From NCBI RefSeq assembly GCF_900091465.1, contig NZ_FMHV01000002.1, positions 1,054,001 through 1,118,000 of the forward strand: a DNA stretch of 64,000 nucleotides, given 5' to 3'. The position numbers and the translations under genes were made by a program. Shown one piece after another: positions 1 through 7,547 of the stretch. Below the pieces are notes generated by a model. The model was not told the DNA's origin, searched no databases, and saw only the letters and a program-made list of their open reading frames with translations. Numbering within the stretch: the stretch's first letter is position 1; each line of letters begins with the position of its first letter. The DNA comes from Micromonospora rhizosphaerae (lineage in GTDB: Bacteria > Actinomycetota > Actinomycetes > Mycobacteriales > Micromonosporaceae).

Positions 1-579
1 GCGGCAGCCGTGCACGTCACCGACGATGTCGAACGGCCCGGTCAGCTCCCGCCGGTCGTTGTAGAGCCGCTCGTACCGGATCTCGGCGGCGTCGATCTCC
101 TCGACGCCGCGCAGCACGTGCACCTTGCGGAAGCCCTCCCGGGCCAGCTGCCCGTACGTCCGCCGCAGGTCACGCTGCATCCGGGTGAGCACCTGCCGGC
201 CGAAGGTCCGGTCGGCCCGCGCCCCGGTACGCTCCCAGGCCAGCGCCTCCGGCACGTCCAGCACGATCGCCACCGGCAGCACGTCGTGCTCCCGGGCCAC
301 CTTCACCAGCGCCGCCCGGGCGTGCGGCTGAAGATTGGTCGCGTCCACCACGGTGAGCCGCCCGGCGCGCAGCCGCTTGCCGGCGGCGTAGTGCAGCACG
401 TCGAACGCGTCGGCTGAGGCTGACTGGTCGTTCTCGTCGTCGGCGACCATCGCCCGGAAGTCGTCCGAGGAGAGCACCTGGCTGGGGAGGAAGTGCCGCC
501 GGGCGAAGGTGGACTTGCCCGAACCGGAGACGCCGACCAGCGCCACCAGGGCGAGTTCAGGGATGTCGAGAATGCTCAT
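1..579 (-). CDS. pnkp: Polynucleotide kinase-phosphatase Pnkp, N-terminal part (cut by window edge)
   Basis: RNA end-healing enzyme of the bacterial Pnkp/Hen1 repair system. The 193 codons present hold the 5'-kinase domain: a P-loop GVSGSGKST at about residues 16-24, then an SSDDFRAMV segment and a DATN segment typical of this kinase family. The last residues, FDIVGDVHGC, are the start of the metallophosphoesterase domain, so the phosphatase and the C-terminal ligase-like domain lie off the left edge. The ATG overlaps the hen1 stop in an ATGA, so the two are translationally coupled. In the family, Pnkp heals the broken ends and Hen1 2'-O-methylates the 3' end before sealing. Identification is firm; whether the missing part is intact cannot be seen. 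Confidence 0.93.
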   Translation of the reverse strand, partial: MSILDIPELALVALVGVSGSGKSTFARRHFLPSQVLSSDDFRAMVADDENDQSASADAFDVLHYAAGKRLRAGRLTVVDATNLQPHARAALVKVAREHDVLPVAIVLDVPEALAWERTGARADRTFGRQVLTRMQRDLRRTYGQLAREGFRKVHVLRGVEEIDAAEIRYERLYNDRRELTGPFDIVGDVHGCR

Positions 580-2012
580 CGGGTGCTCTCCTCCTTCCTG
601 CTCAGCACGGCCATCTGGGTGGGGGTTCCCACCTCGGGGTCGTCGTCGCCGATCCCGCTGATGGTGGCGGTGTAGCCGTACGCGGCGGTGACCCGGTCGA
701 CCCAGTCGGCGAACTCGGCCCGGGTCCACTCGAAACGGTGGTCGGCGTGCCGGAACCGGCCCGCGCCCAGCCCCTCGTAGCGGACGTTGTACTCGGCGTT
801 CGGGGTGGTCACCACCACCGTGCCCGGTCGGGCGTGACCGAGGACGGCGTCCTCCAGCGCCGGCAGCCGCGGCGGGTCCACGTGCTCGATGACCTCCATC
901 AGCACCGCCGCGTCGGACCCGCGCAGCCGGTCGTCCCGGTAGGTCAGCGCGGACTGCCACAGCCGGATCCGGTCGCGCTGCCGCTCCGGGAGCCGGTCCA
1001 GCCGCAGCCGGCGGGCGGCCAGGGTCAGCGCGTGGGTGGAGACGTCGGTGCCGACGATCTCGGTGTACCGCCGGTCGGCGACCAGCGCGGTGAGCAGGGC
1101 GCCGCCGCCGCAGCCCAGGTCCAGCACCCGGGTGGCGCCGCTGGCCGCCAGCGCGGCGAGCACCGCCTCCCGCCGCCGTACGGCCAGCGAGGCGCGCGGA
1201 GGCGGCGCGATCTGGTCCTCGTCGGGCATGCTGTCGTCGGCCGGGGGCTCGTCGGCCAGGCGCAGCTCGGCGAGGCGGGCCAGGGCCTGACCGGCCAGGG
1301 CACGCCGGTGCGCCAGGTAGCGGCGGGTGATCAGGGTCCGCTCCGGGTGGTCGGCGAGCCAGCCGGCGCCAGCCCGGAGCAGCTTCTCGATCTCGTCCGG
1401 CGCCACCCAGTAGTGCTTGGCGTCGTCCAGCACGGGCAGCAGGACGTACAGGTGGTTGAGCGCCTCGGCGACCCGCAGCGTGCCAGTCAGCGTCAGGTCC
1501 ACGTACCGGCTGTCGCCCCACGCCGGGTACGCCTCGTCCAGCGGGATCGGGGTGGCCGTCACCGTCCAGCCGAGCGGGGCGAAGACCCGGACAGCCAGCT
1601 CGGCACCGCCCCGGCAGCGCAGCACCGGCACCCGGATCTCCAGGGGGATCGCCGTGGCGGCCAGCTCCGGGCGATCCCGGGACTCGCCGCGCAGCGCCGA
1701 CCGGAACACCTTGGCCAGCGCCGAGGAGAGCAGGCTGGACGCGGCGTACGGCCGGTCGTTGACGTACTGGCCGAGGGTGAAGCTGTCCGGGGTGGCCGCC
1801 TGGGCCTTTCCGCGACCGCGCCCGCCGCCCAGCCGCAGCGGGTCGACCTCGACCAGCAGGGCCGCCGTGCACCGCTGGTCATCCGCCTCGGGGTAGAGCA
1901 CGTGCGCGGTGCCGGCCGGCAGGTCGAAGCTCTGCAGCCGGTCCGGGTGCTTGACGAGAAGGTGGCCGAGGTCGGTCGCGGGGCGGTGGGTCGTGGTCAG
2001 GGTGAGCAGCAC
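576..2012 (-). CDS. hen1: Hen1, 3'-terminal RNA ribose 2'-O-methyltransferase
   Basis: 478 aa. The N-terminal half (about 1-250) is the bacterial Hen1-specific domain that partners with Pnkp. The C-terminal half is a class I SAM methyltransferase with VLDLGCGGG at 296-304 and an acidic TDVS after strand 2. The Mn-binding set known for Hen1 is visible as EVIEH (E373, E376, H377) and a later histidine in RHADHRFEW (about H425). It methylates the 2'-OH of the 3' terminal nucleotide of cleaved RNA so that the repaired RNA resists a second cut. The gene is first in the operon with pnkp directly downstream. All catalytic residues are present, so it is probably active. Confidence 0.95.
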   Translation of the reverse strand: MLLTLTTTHRPATDLGHLLVKHPDRLQSFDLPAGTAHVLYPEADDQRCTAALLVEVDPLRLGGGRGRGKAQAATPDSFTLGQYVNDRPYAASSLLSSALAKVFRSALRGESRDRPELAATAIPLEIRVPVLRCRGGAELAVRVFAPLGWTVTATPIPLDEAYPAWGDSRYVDLTLTGTLRVAEALNHLYVLLPVLDDAKHYWVAPDEIEKLLRAGAGWLADHPERTLITRRYLAHRRALAGQALARLAELRLADEPPADDSMPDEDQIAPPPRASLAVRRREAVLAALAASGATRVLDLGCGGGALLTALVADRRYTEIVGTDVSTHALTLAARRLRLDRLPERQRDRIRLWQSALTYRDDRLRGSDAAVLMEVIEHVDPPRLPALEDAVLGHARPGTVVVTTPNAEYNVRYEGLGAGRFRHADHRFEWTRAEFADWVDRVTAAYGYTATISGIGDDDPEVGTPTQMAVLSRKEESTR

Positions 2013-2142
2013 TCGTCGATGGTCTCAGGGTTGTCGATCTTGTGTCGTCCCGGTTTCGTCCTAGTCGCGCTGAGGCTTCCGAATGGCCTGGTGGGGTGGC
2101 GCTTCGGAGCGGGGTGTGCTTCGGGTGCCCCGGGAACGACGA

Positions 2143-2171
2143 TGCCCCGCCGACCGGGGGTCGGCGGGGCA
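2143..2171 (-). terminator. Hairpin terminator after the LPXTG protein gene
   Basis: Perfect 11-bp stem GCCCCGCCGAC / GTCGGCGGGGC with a 5-nt loop, 28 bases past the stop codon of the minus-strand gene. There is no long T run, as is usual for actinomycete terminators. Confidence 0.7.
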
Positions 2172-2198
2172 CCGGTGTTGCTGAGTGGTGTGCGGGTG

Positions 2199-3782
2199 TC
2201 AGGCGACGAAGTGGGTGCGGCGGCGGCGGGCCACCAGGTAGCCGCCGGCGCCAGCGAGCAACAGCAGGCCGCCGATGCCGGCGATCAGGCCGGTGGAGCT
2301 ACCGGTGAGCGGCAGGGTGCCGCCGTCACCGTCACCGTCACCGTCACCGTCGCCGCCGCCGTTGCCGGCGGCCGCGTTGACCAGGATCTGCGCGGTGTCG
2401 TTGGCCGGGTTCAGGTCCTTGAGCAGAGTCTCGTCCGGGCCACCGTGCACCAGCTCGACCTTGCCGGCGAGACTGCCGGCCTTGTCGATGCGGAGGGAGA
2501 ACGGGAACTGCGCCTTCTTGCCCTTGCCGATCACCTCCGGCAGGAAGCAGGCGTAGACCGAGGCACCGGGCTTACCCGGGTCCTCCCCGAACTCGCCCTC
2601 GGCGTCCACGCAGGACTCCGGTGCCTTGACCGCCGTGGTGCCCTTGGGCACGGTCACCAGCGCCAGCGTGTAGATGCCGTTCTCGCCACCGGCGTTGATG
2701 GCCGCGGGGCCGTTGTTGGTGAAGCCGACCGTGACCGGGACGGTGGCACCGACCGAGGCATCCACCGTGGCACCGCTGGCCGCCACGTCGGCCTTCTGGT
2801 TGCCCTTGACCGTCAGCTCGATCATGGTCTCGTTGTTGGTCGGGTCGACGTCGGTCTGCCCCATCGCGCGGGCCAGAGCCGGAGCGGGAGCGGACGGCGT
2901 GAGCTGCAGGACGCCCTCGTCGCCCTTCGCGCTCTTGCCGAAGTCGGGCACCTGCGACCGGAAAGCCTGCCAGTCCGCGGGGGTCATCCAGATCGCGAAG
3001 CCGTGGTCGGTGTTCGGCGCCCAGGCGTCACCGGGGATGGCGAAGCCGAACGAGTCGTCCAGCTTCGCGCTGCCGTCGGCCGCCACTGTGGCGTCGAGGG
3101 TGCACGCGTAGGCGTAGGTGTCGAAGTTGTCCTCGAAGTACTCGCAGTTCTCGTACCGCTTGGCTGGAGCGAGTGCGTAAGAGCCGAAGAAGAACAGCAC
3201 GGCACCCTTGGCGTCGGTCTTGCCCTGGTTACCCACCGCAAGCGGCGACTTCACCGTGCTGCCCGGGGTGCCGGTCAACTGAACGAAGGGCTCCGAGGTC
3301 AGGTCGACCCCTTCGCCCACGGTGACGGTGGAGCGGTAGCTGGCGCTCCCGGCGTTGGGAGTGGTGACGGTGAACGCGAGCTGGCCCTCCTGCCCGGCCT
3401 TGGCTCCGTCCCGCGGCAGCACCGTGAGGGAGAGCAGGTCCAGGTCCGGCTCCCCGTCGTTCTTGACGGTGCAGGTCAGGATGGCGTCCGCCGGGGTGCA
3501 ACCGTCCGGCGCCTGCACGTCGGCGAAGCCGTCGACGGCGCTCCGGTCCACCTTGACCGTGTAGTCGGTGAACGGCTCGTCCACCAGCGAGTAGAGCGAA
3601 ATCCACTTCTCCGGTCCGCCCGGAGCCACGATGACGTCGTTCGCGTACAGCGCGAAGCCCTCGGCCCCCTTTGCGTCCGCGATGGTGGGGTCGGCTGCGA
3701 GGGCGGGGGTGGCGGAGGCGGCGACGAACGCGCCTGCGACGCCCAACCCGGCGAGCCAGCGCCGGGTGGAGTTTTTGAGCAT
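2199..3782 (-). CDS. LPXTG-anchored cell-surface protein
   Basis: 527 aa secreted protein. A signal peptide (basic start, hydrophobic core, ATPALAA cleavage region near residue 30) precedes a beta-rich ectodomain with repeated blocks of the form V-V-N/T-N-x-G resembling CARDB/DUF11-type adhesin modules (about 130-440). An acidic (GD)n linker is followed by the sorting signal: LPLTG at about 490-494, a hydrophobic segment and RRRR. It should be covalently attached to peptidoglycan by a class E/A-type sortase, which is not in this window. The start has a good GGGAGG site. Ligand and function are unknown; four Cys may form disulfides in the N-terminal module. Confidence 0.85.
   Translation of the reverse strand: MLKNSTRRWLAGLGVAGAFVAASATPALAADPTIADAKGAEGFALYANDVIVAPGGPEKWISLYSLVDEPFTDYTVKVDRSAVDGFADVQAPDGCTPADAILTCTVKNDGEPDLDLLSLTVLPRDGAKAGQEGQLAFTVTTPNAGSASYRSTVTVGEGVDLTSEPFVQLTGTPGSTVKSPLAVGNQGKTDAKGAVLFFFGSYALAPAKRYENCEYFEDNFDTYAYACTLDATVAADGSAKLDDSFGFAIPGDAWAPNTDHGFAIWMTPADWQAFRSQVPDFGKSAKGDEGVLQLTPSAPAPALARAMGQTDVDPTNNETMIELTVKGNQKADVAASGATVDASVGATVPVTVGFTNNGPAAINAGGENGIYTLALVTVPKGTTAVKAPESCVDAEGEFGEDPGKPGASVYACFLPEVIGKGKKAQFPFSLRIDKAGSLAGKVELVHGGPDETLLKDLNPANDTAQILVNAAAGNGGGDGDGDGDGDGGTLPLTGSSTGLIAGIGGLLLLAGAGGYLVARRRRTHFVA
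2325..2348. repeat. Hexanucleotide repeat, 4 x GTCACC
   Basis: Four perfect GTCACC copies followed by near-copies. On the coding (minus) strand they encode the Gly-Asp repeats of the linker between the ectodomain and the LPLTG motif, so copy-number change would keep the frame and change only spacer length. Confidence 0.8.
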
Positions 3783-3959
3783 GTGGGGGTTCCTCCCGTG
3801 AAATTTCAGGTGGAGCCCGTGGAGCTTAAAGAACCCTTAACTCTCTCCGCAGCCCTGGCCGGCTGGTCGGCTCGCTGAACCGGCTGAAAGGTTGAGCTCG
3901 GACGATGCAATCTTCCGCAGTGCCGTACCCGTCAACAGGGCGGGACACCGGGAGGTGCA

Positions 3960-4445
3960 GTGACGTACGAGGAGTTCGCCGACTCGCGGCTGGGCGCCCT
4001 GCTGCGGTACGCGGTCATGCTGACCGGGGATCCGCACCAGGCGCAGGACCTGGTGCAGGACACCATGGTGCGGGTCCAGCTGAACTGGCGCCGCGTGGCG
4101 CGGACCGACTCCCCGGAGCGGTACGTCCGCCGGATGCTCACCAACCAGTACGTCGACTGGCGGCGCGGCTCGTGGGCCCGCCGGGTGCTGCTGCGCGGCG
4201 AGCCGGACGAGGCGGTGCCGGCGCCGACCGACCACGCCCAGTCCGCGGTGGACCGGGACCAGATCTGGTCCTGGCTCTCGCGGCTGCCTCGCCGCCAGCG
4301 GGCCACGCTGGTGCTGCGGTACTACGAGGACCTGCCGGACGCCGAGATCGCCGAGATCCTCGGCTGCGCCGTCGGCACCGTCCGCTCCTGCATCTCGCGC
4401 GCCCTGGCCACCCTCCGAGCCGAGTACGTGGAGGTCTGCTCATGA
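3960..4445 (+). CDS. ECF RNA polymerase sigma factor, SigE-like family
   Basis: 161 aa. Region 2 is at about 7-72 (DLVQDTMVRVQLNWRR, then PERYVRRMLTNQYVDWRR) and region 4 at about 100-155 (LPRRQRATLVLRYYEDLPDAEIAEILGCAVGTVRSCISRAL, helix-turn-helix). There is no C-terminal extension. The GTG start has GGAGGT just upstream; an in-frame earlier start is unlikely because the family begins with a YEEFADSRLGALLRYAVMLTG-like segment. The stop overlaps the next start in ATGA. No zinc-binding anti-sigma gene is present; the coupled partner is the LCP protein, whose short cytosolic N-terminus may take that place (inference). Confidence 0.92.
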   Translation: MTYEEFADSRLGALLRYAVMLTGDPHQAQDLVQDTMVRVQLNWRRVARTDSPERYVRRMLTNQYVDWRRGSWARRVLLRGEPDEAVPAPTDHAQSAVDRDQIWSWLSRLPRRQRATLVLRYYEDLPDAEIAEILGCAVGTVRSCISRALATLRAEYVEVCS

Positions 4446-5500
4446 TCGAGGACGAGCTGCGGGCCGCCTTCGCCCGGCACGAGCCGCTGACCCCGCCCAC
4501 CGGGCCGGTCCGGGCCGCCATCGAGCGGACCGTGGTCCGCCGCCGGCGTCGCCGCTTCCGCCTGCGGCTCGGCGGTACGGCGTTGGCGCTGGTCGCCGCC
4601 GCCCTGGCCGGGTTCACCGCGGTCGCGCCGCGGCAGCCGGAGACCCCGAACCTGCTCGGTGAGCCGGCACCGCCGACGCCCACCGGCGCGCTGAACGTGC
4701 TGCTGCTCGGCGTCGACGCCGCCGGCCCCGACGAAACCCGGCGGGCCGACTCCATCCTGCTCGTGCACGTTCCGGCGGACCGGAGCCGGCTCTACCTCGT
4801 TTCCCTCCCGCGTGACCTGCTGGTGCCGATTCCCGGGCACGGGGAGGACAAGCTCAACCACGCCTTCGCCTACGGCGCCACATCGGCGAATCCCGAGCTG
4901 GTCCGTGGCTACGACCTCACCCGGCAGGTGGTCGCCCAGTTCACCGGCATACGGATCGACGCGGGTGCGGTACTGACCTACCGGGCGACGCGGGAACTCA
5001 CCGACGCGGTCGACGGCGTGCCGGTCTGCCTGCCGGCCAGCATCCGCTCGCACCACACCCTGCGGGTCTACCCCGCCGGCTGCCAGCAGCTCGACGGCGC
5101 CGCCGCAGTGGACGTGCTCCGGCAGCGCTTCGACATGCCCGACGGCGGCCTGGACCGCGACCGTAACGCGGAGCGGTACGCGGCCGGGCTGCTCCGCCGG
5201 CTCCAGGAGCGGGACGGGCTGACGGATCCCGTGCTGGTCTCGAAGCTGATCGGTCAGGCCGGCTCCGGCCTGGTGACCGACACCGGCGACACGTCCCTGC
5301 CGGCGCTGATCTCGGCGGCCAGGAAGGCGGCCGTCGCCGAGCCGGTCCCGCTCGGGCTGCCGGTCCGGTATGTGGAGGAACGCCCGTACGGATTCCGGCT
5401 CGACCCCAAGCTGGCCCCCGGATTCCTCGACGCGCTCCGGACCGACCGGCTCGGGGAGTGGAGCGCCGCTCACCCCGATCAGGTCACCAGGCTGCGCTGA
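4442..5500 (+). CDS. LytR-CpsA-Psr (LCP) family membrane protein coupled to the sigma factor
   Basis: 352 aa. Residues 1-43 are cytosolic, charged, and end in an Arg-rich RRRRRRFRLR segment. One transmembrane helix (about 44-62) is followed by a Pro-rich spacer and an extracellular LCP domain (about 83-265). LCP hallmarks visible are NVLLLGVD, RADSILLVHV (Asp near 103), SLPRDLLVPIPG (Arg near 124), KLNHAFAYG and a later R-x-R-N pair. LCP enzymes transfer undecaprenyl-linked polymers to peptidoglycan. The start is fixed by the ATGA overlap with the sigma gene. The N-terminal layout resembles the membrane partners usually encoded after SigE-family sigma genes, so this may be an enzyme that also restrains the sigma factor. 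Confidence 0.88.
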   Translation: MIEDELRAAFARHEPLTPPTGPVRAAIERTVVRRRRRRFRLRLGGTALALVAAALAGFTAVAPRQPETPNLLGEPAPPTPTGALNVLLLGVDAAGPDETRRADSILLVHVPADRSRLYLVSLPRDLLVPIPGHGEDKLNHAFAYGATSANPELVRGYDLTRQVVAQFTGIRIDAGAVLTYRATRELTDAVDGVPVCLPASIRSHHTLRVYPAGCQQLDGAAAVDVLRQRFDMPDGGLDRDRNAERYAAGLLRRLQERDGLTDPVLVSKLIGQAGSGLVTDTGDTSLPALISAARKAAVAEPVPLGLPVRYVEERPYGFRLDPKLAPGFLDALRTDRLGEWSAAHPDQVTRLR

Positions 5501-5501
5501 C

Positions 5502-5532
5502 GCGGGAGGGGCCACCCCGTGGCCCCTCCCGC
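5502..5532. terminator. Bidirectional hairpin terminator
   Basis: Perfect 14-bp stem GCGGGAGGGGCCAC / GTGGCCCCTCCCGC with a 3-nt loop between two convergent genes; it starts one base after the LCP stop codon. Confidence 0.85.
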
Positions 5533-5536
5533 CAGG

Positions 5537-5749
5537 TCAGCGGTAGTCGTCCTCGTCGGCGACGACCACCCGGGCCTGCTCCACCGCGTCCCAGTCGTCG
5601 ACCTCGAAGCCACGCTGCGGCTCGAAGTCGCCGTCGCCCGGGGCTGCCACCAGCGCCTGCTCGACCGCGTCGGCCGGCTCCGCCTCCAGGTCCCGCTCCT
5701 CCGGAGCGAGGTGGTCGCTGGGGGCGAAGTCCTCGTCGGGCTGACCCAT
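5537..5749 (-). CDS. Small acidic hypothetical protein
   Basis: 70 aa, rich in Asp/Glu (for example DEDFAPSD, EERDLEAEPADAVEQAL and a C-terminal DEDDYR), with no signal peptide or membrane segment. The chosen ATG has AGGGAGGG 5-6 bases upstream; a longer in-frame version of 83 aa starts upstream of that site and is less likely. The gene is followed immediately by a strong hairpin. I recognise no domain. It contains two short copies of a DAVEQA motif, which may be an internal duplication. Confidence 0.65.
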   Translation of the reverse strand: MGQPDEDFAPSDHLAPEERDLEAEPADAVEQALVAAPGDGDFEPQRGFEVDDWDAVEQARVVVADEDDYR

Positions 5750-5930
5750 CGTCCCTCCCTGGATCTCGGTGCGGACAGCTACCCACACACCGTACGGGCT
5801 GTGCCCCCTCCCCGCTCGGAGCCGGGCCGAACCGCGCCGCCGCCCGCCGCTCCGCTCACACGTCGCCTGCCGCGGCGCAGAGTCGGCGGATTGTCACTCC
5901 GGGTGGGGCCTACGGTGCCAGGATGATGCC

Positions 5931-6314
5931 GTGGGCTTCCTGATCCGACTGGTGATCACCGCGATCGCGCTGTGGATCACGACCCTGATCGTGCCCGGGG
6001 TCGAAGTGACCGGGCGGTCGACGGCGGACACGGTGCTCACCCTAGTCGTGGTGGCCCTCATCTTCGGCGTGGTGAACGCGGTCCTCAAGCCGGTCATCAA
6101 GGTGTTCGGCTGCGTGTTCTACCTGCTCACCCTGGGCCTCTTCGCGCTCGTGGTGAACGCGCTGCTGTTCCTGCTGACCGACCGGATCGCCCGGGGCCTG
6201 GACCTGCCGTTCCGGGTGGACGGCTTCTGGGCCGCCTTCTGGGGCGCGATCGTGGTGGCGGTGGTCAGCTGGCTGATCAGCGTCGCCCTGCCGGACAGAC
6301 TGGAGGCGCGGTGA
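5931..6314 (+). CDS. Phage holin family (DUF360-type) small membrane protein
   Basis: 127 aa, with four hydrophobic segments at about 3-22, 32-54, 59-80 and 96-118. The pattern VNAVLKPVIKVFGCVFYLLTLGLF with small loops is characteristic of the phage_holin_4_2/YvlD-like family found chromosomally in many bacteria. The GTG start has AGGA seven bases upstream. Despite the name, there are no phage genes nearby, and its role in actinomycetes is not established. It stands alone upstream of the aldolase gene. Confidence 0.8.
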   Translation: MGFLIRLVITAIALWITTLIVPGVEVTGRSTADTVLTLVVVALIFGVVNAVLKPVIKVFGCVFYLLTLGLFALVVNALLFLLTDRIARGLDLPFRVDGFWAAFWGAIVVAVVSWLISVALPDRLEAR

Positions 6315-6343
6315 GTAAAGGCGGTGGCCTTGTCCCGGGTCGG

Positions 6344-6374
6344 TTGTGCCCGCCGCCACCAACTACGGGATACT
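6344..6374 (+). promoter_or_regulatory. Possible promoter of the aldolase gene
   Basis: TTGTGC and GATACT are separated by 19 bases, about 85 bases upstream of the fbaA start. Spacing is slightly long and the -35 is imperfect, so this is a weak assignment. Confidence 0.3.
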
Positions 6375-6458
6375 TCCGGCGGTGGACAGCGCGGTCCGGC
6401 GCAGCCATGGAAGACAGCGGCCAGCATGGCCGAGAGCGGTAAGTAAGGAGCGTTTGAC

Positions 6459-7484
6459 ATGCCCATCGCTTCCCCCGACGCCTACGCGGAGATGCTGGAC
6501 CGCGCCAAGGCCGGTCACTTCGCGTACCCCGCGATCAACGTGACCTCCTCCCAGACGCTGAACGCGGCGCTGAAGGGCTTCGCCGACGCGGAGAGCGACG
6601 GCATCATCCAGGTCTCCACCGGTGGCGCCGAGTACCTCTCCGGCCCGTCCGTGAAGGACATGGTCACCGGCGCGACCGCGTTCGCCCTGTACGCCCGTGA
6701 GGTGGCGAAGAACTACCCGGTCAACATCGCCCTGCACACCGACCACTGCCCGAAGGACAAGCTGGACAAGTTCGTCCGGCCGCTGATGAAGATCTCCCAG
6801 GAGCGGGTGCAGCGCGGCGAGGAGCCGCTGTTCCAGTCGCACATGTGGGACGGCTCGGCCGTGCCGGTGCCGGAGAACCTGGAGATCGCCGCTGAGCTGC
6901 TGGACGAGGCCGCCAAGGCCGCCGTCGTGCTCGAGATCGAGGTTGGCGTGGTCGGCGGCGAGGAGGACGGCGTCGAGAACGCGATCAACGAGAAGCTCTA
7001 CACCACCGTCGAGGACGGCCTGGCCATGGTCGACGCGCTGGGCCTCGGCGAGAAGGGCCGCTACATGGCGGCGCTGACCTTCGGCAACGTGCACGGCGTC
7101 TACAAGCCGGGCAACGTCAAGCTCCGCCCCGAGGTGCTCAACCACATCCAGATGGCGGTCGGCGCCAAGCACAACAAGGAGAAGCCGCTCAGCCTGGTCT
7201 TCCACGGCGGCTCCGGCTCGCTGCTCTCCGAGATCCGGGAGGCGCTGGACTACGGCGTGGTGAAGATGAACATCGACACCGACACCCAGTACTGCTTCAC
7301 CCGGCCGGTGGCGGACCACATGTTCCGCAACTACGACGGTGTGCTCAAGGTCGACGGCGAGGTCGGCAACAAGAAGATGTACGACCCGCGGGTCTGGGGC
7401 AAGGCCGCCGAGGCCGGCATGGCCGCCCGGGTCGTGGAGGCCTGCGAGGCGCTGCGCTCCACCGGCACCAGGATGAGCAAGTAG
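6459..7484 (+). CDS. fbaA: Class II fructose-bisphosphate aldolase
   Basis: 341 aa, full family length. It cleaves fructose 1,6-bisphosphate to DHAP and glyceraldehyde 3-phosphate in glycolysis and runs the reverse in gluconeogenesis. The HTDH segment at 93-96 gives the catalytic Asp and a zinc-ligand His. Further zinc/substrate elements are TFGNVHGVYKPGN and VFHGGSGS, and NIDTDTQY is the phosphate-binding loop. The ATG is preceded by TAAGGAG. The gene is monocistronic, with a strong hairpin 17 bases after the stop. Confidence 0.97.
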   Translation: MPIASPDAYAEMLDRAKAGHFAYPAINVTSSQTLNAALKGFADAESDGIIQVSTGGAEYLSGPSVKDMVTGATAFALYAREVAKNYPVNIALHTDHCPKDKLDKFVRPLMKISQERVQRGEEPLFQSHMWDGSAVPVPENLEIAAELLDEAAKAAVVLEIEVGVVGGEEDGVENAINEKLYTTVEDGLAMVDALGLGEKGRYMAALTFGNVHGVYKPGNVKLRPEVLNHIQMAVGAKHNKEKPLSLVFHGGSGSLLSEIREALDYGVVKMNIDTDTQYCFTRPVADHMFRNYDGVLKVDGEVGNKKMYDPRVWGKAAEAGMAARVVEACEALRSTGTRMSK

Positions 7485-7500
7485 TCCACCGGCACGTCCC

Positions 7501-7533
7501 GACGGCCGGCTCCCCGTGCGGGAGCCGGCCGTC
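7501..7533. terminator. Hairpin terminator between fbaA and the LOG-family gene
   Basis: Perfect 14-bp stem GACGGCCGGCTCCC / GGGAGCCGGCCGTC with a 5-nt loop, lying between convergent genes. Confidence 0.85.
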
Positions 7534-7547
7534 GCGTTCCCGGCCGG

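Noticed and set aside
738..3878. 1046-codon open frame on the plus strand over hen1 and the LPXTG gene
   Set aside because: Translation is Arg/Gly/Val-rich without motifs, and the minus strand has two recognisable genes; it is a high-GC shadow frame.
5931..6314. Prophage remnant suggested by the holin-like gene
   Set aside because: No other phage genes; this family is chromosomal in many bacteria.
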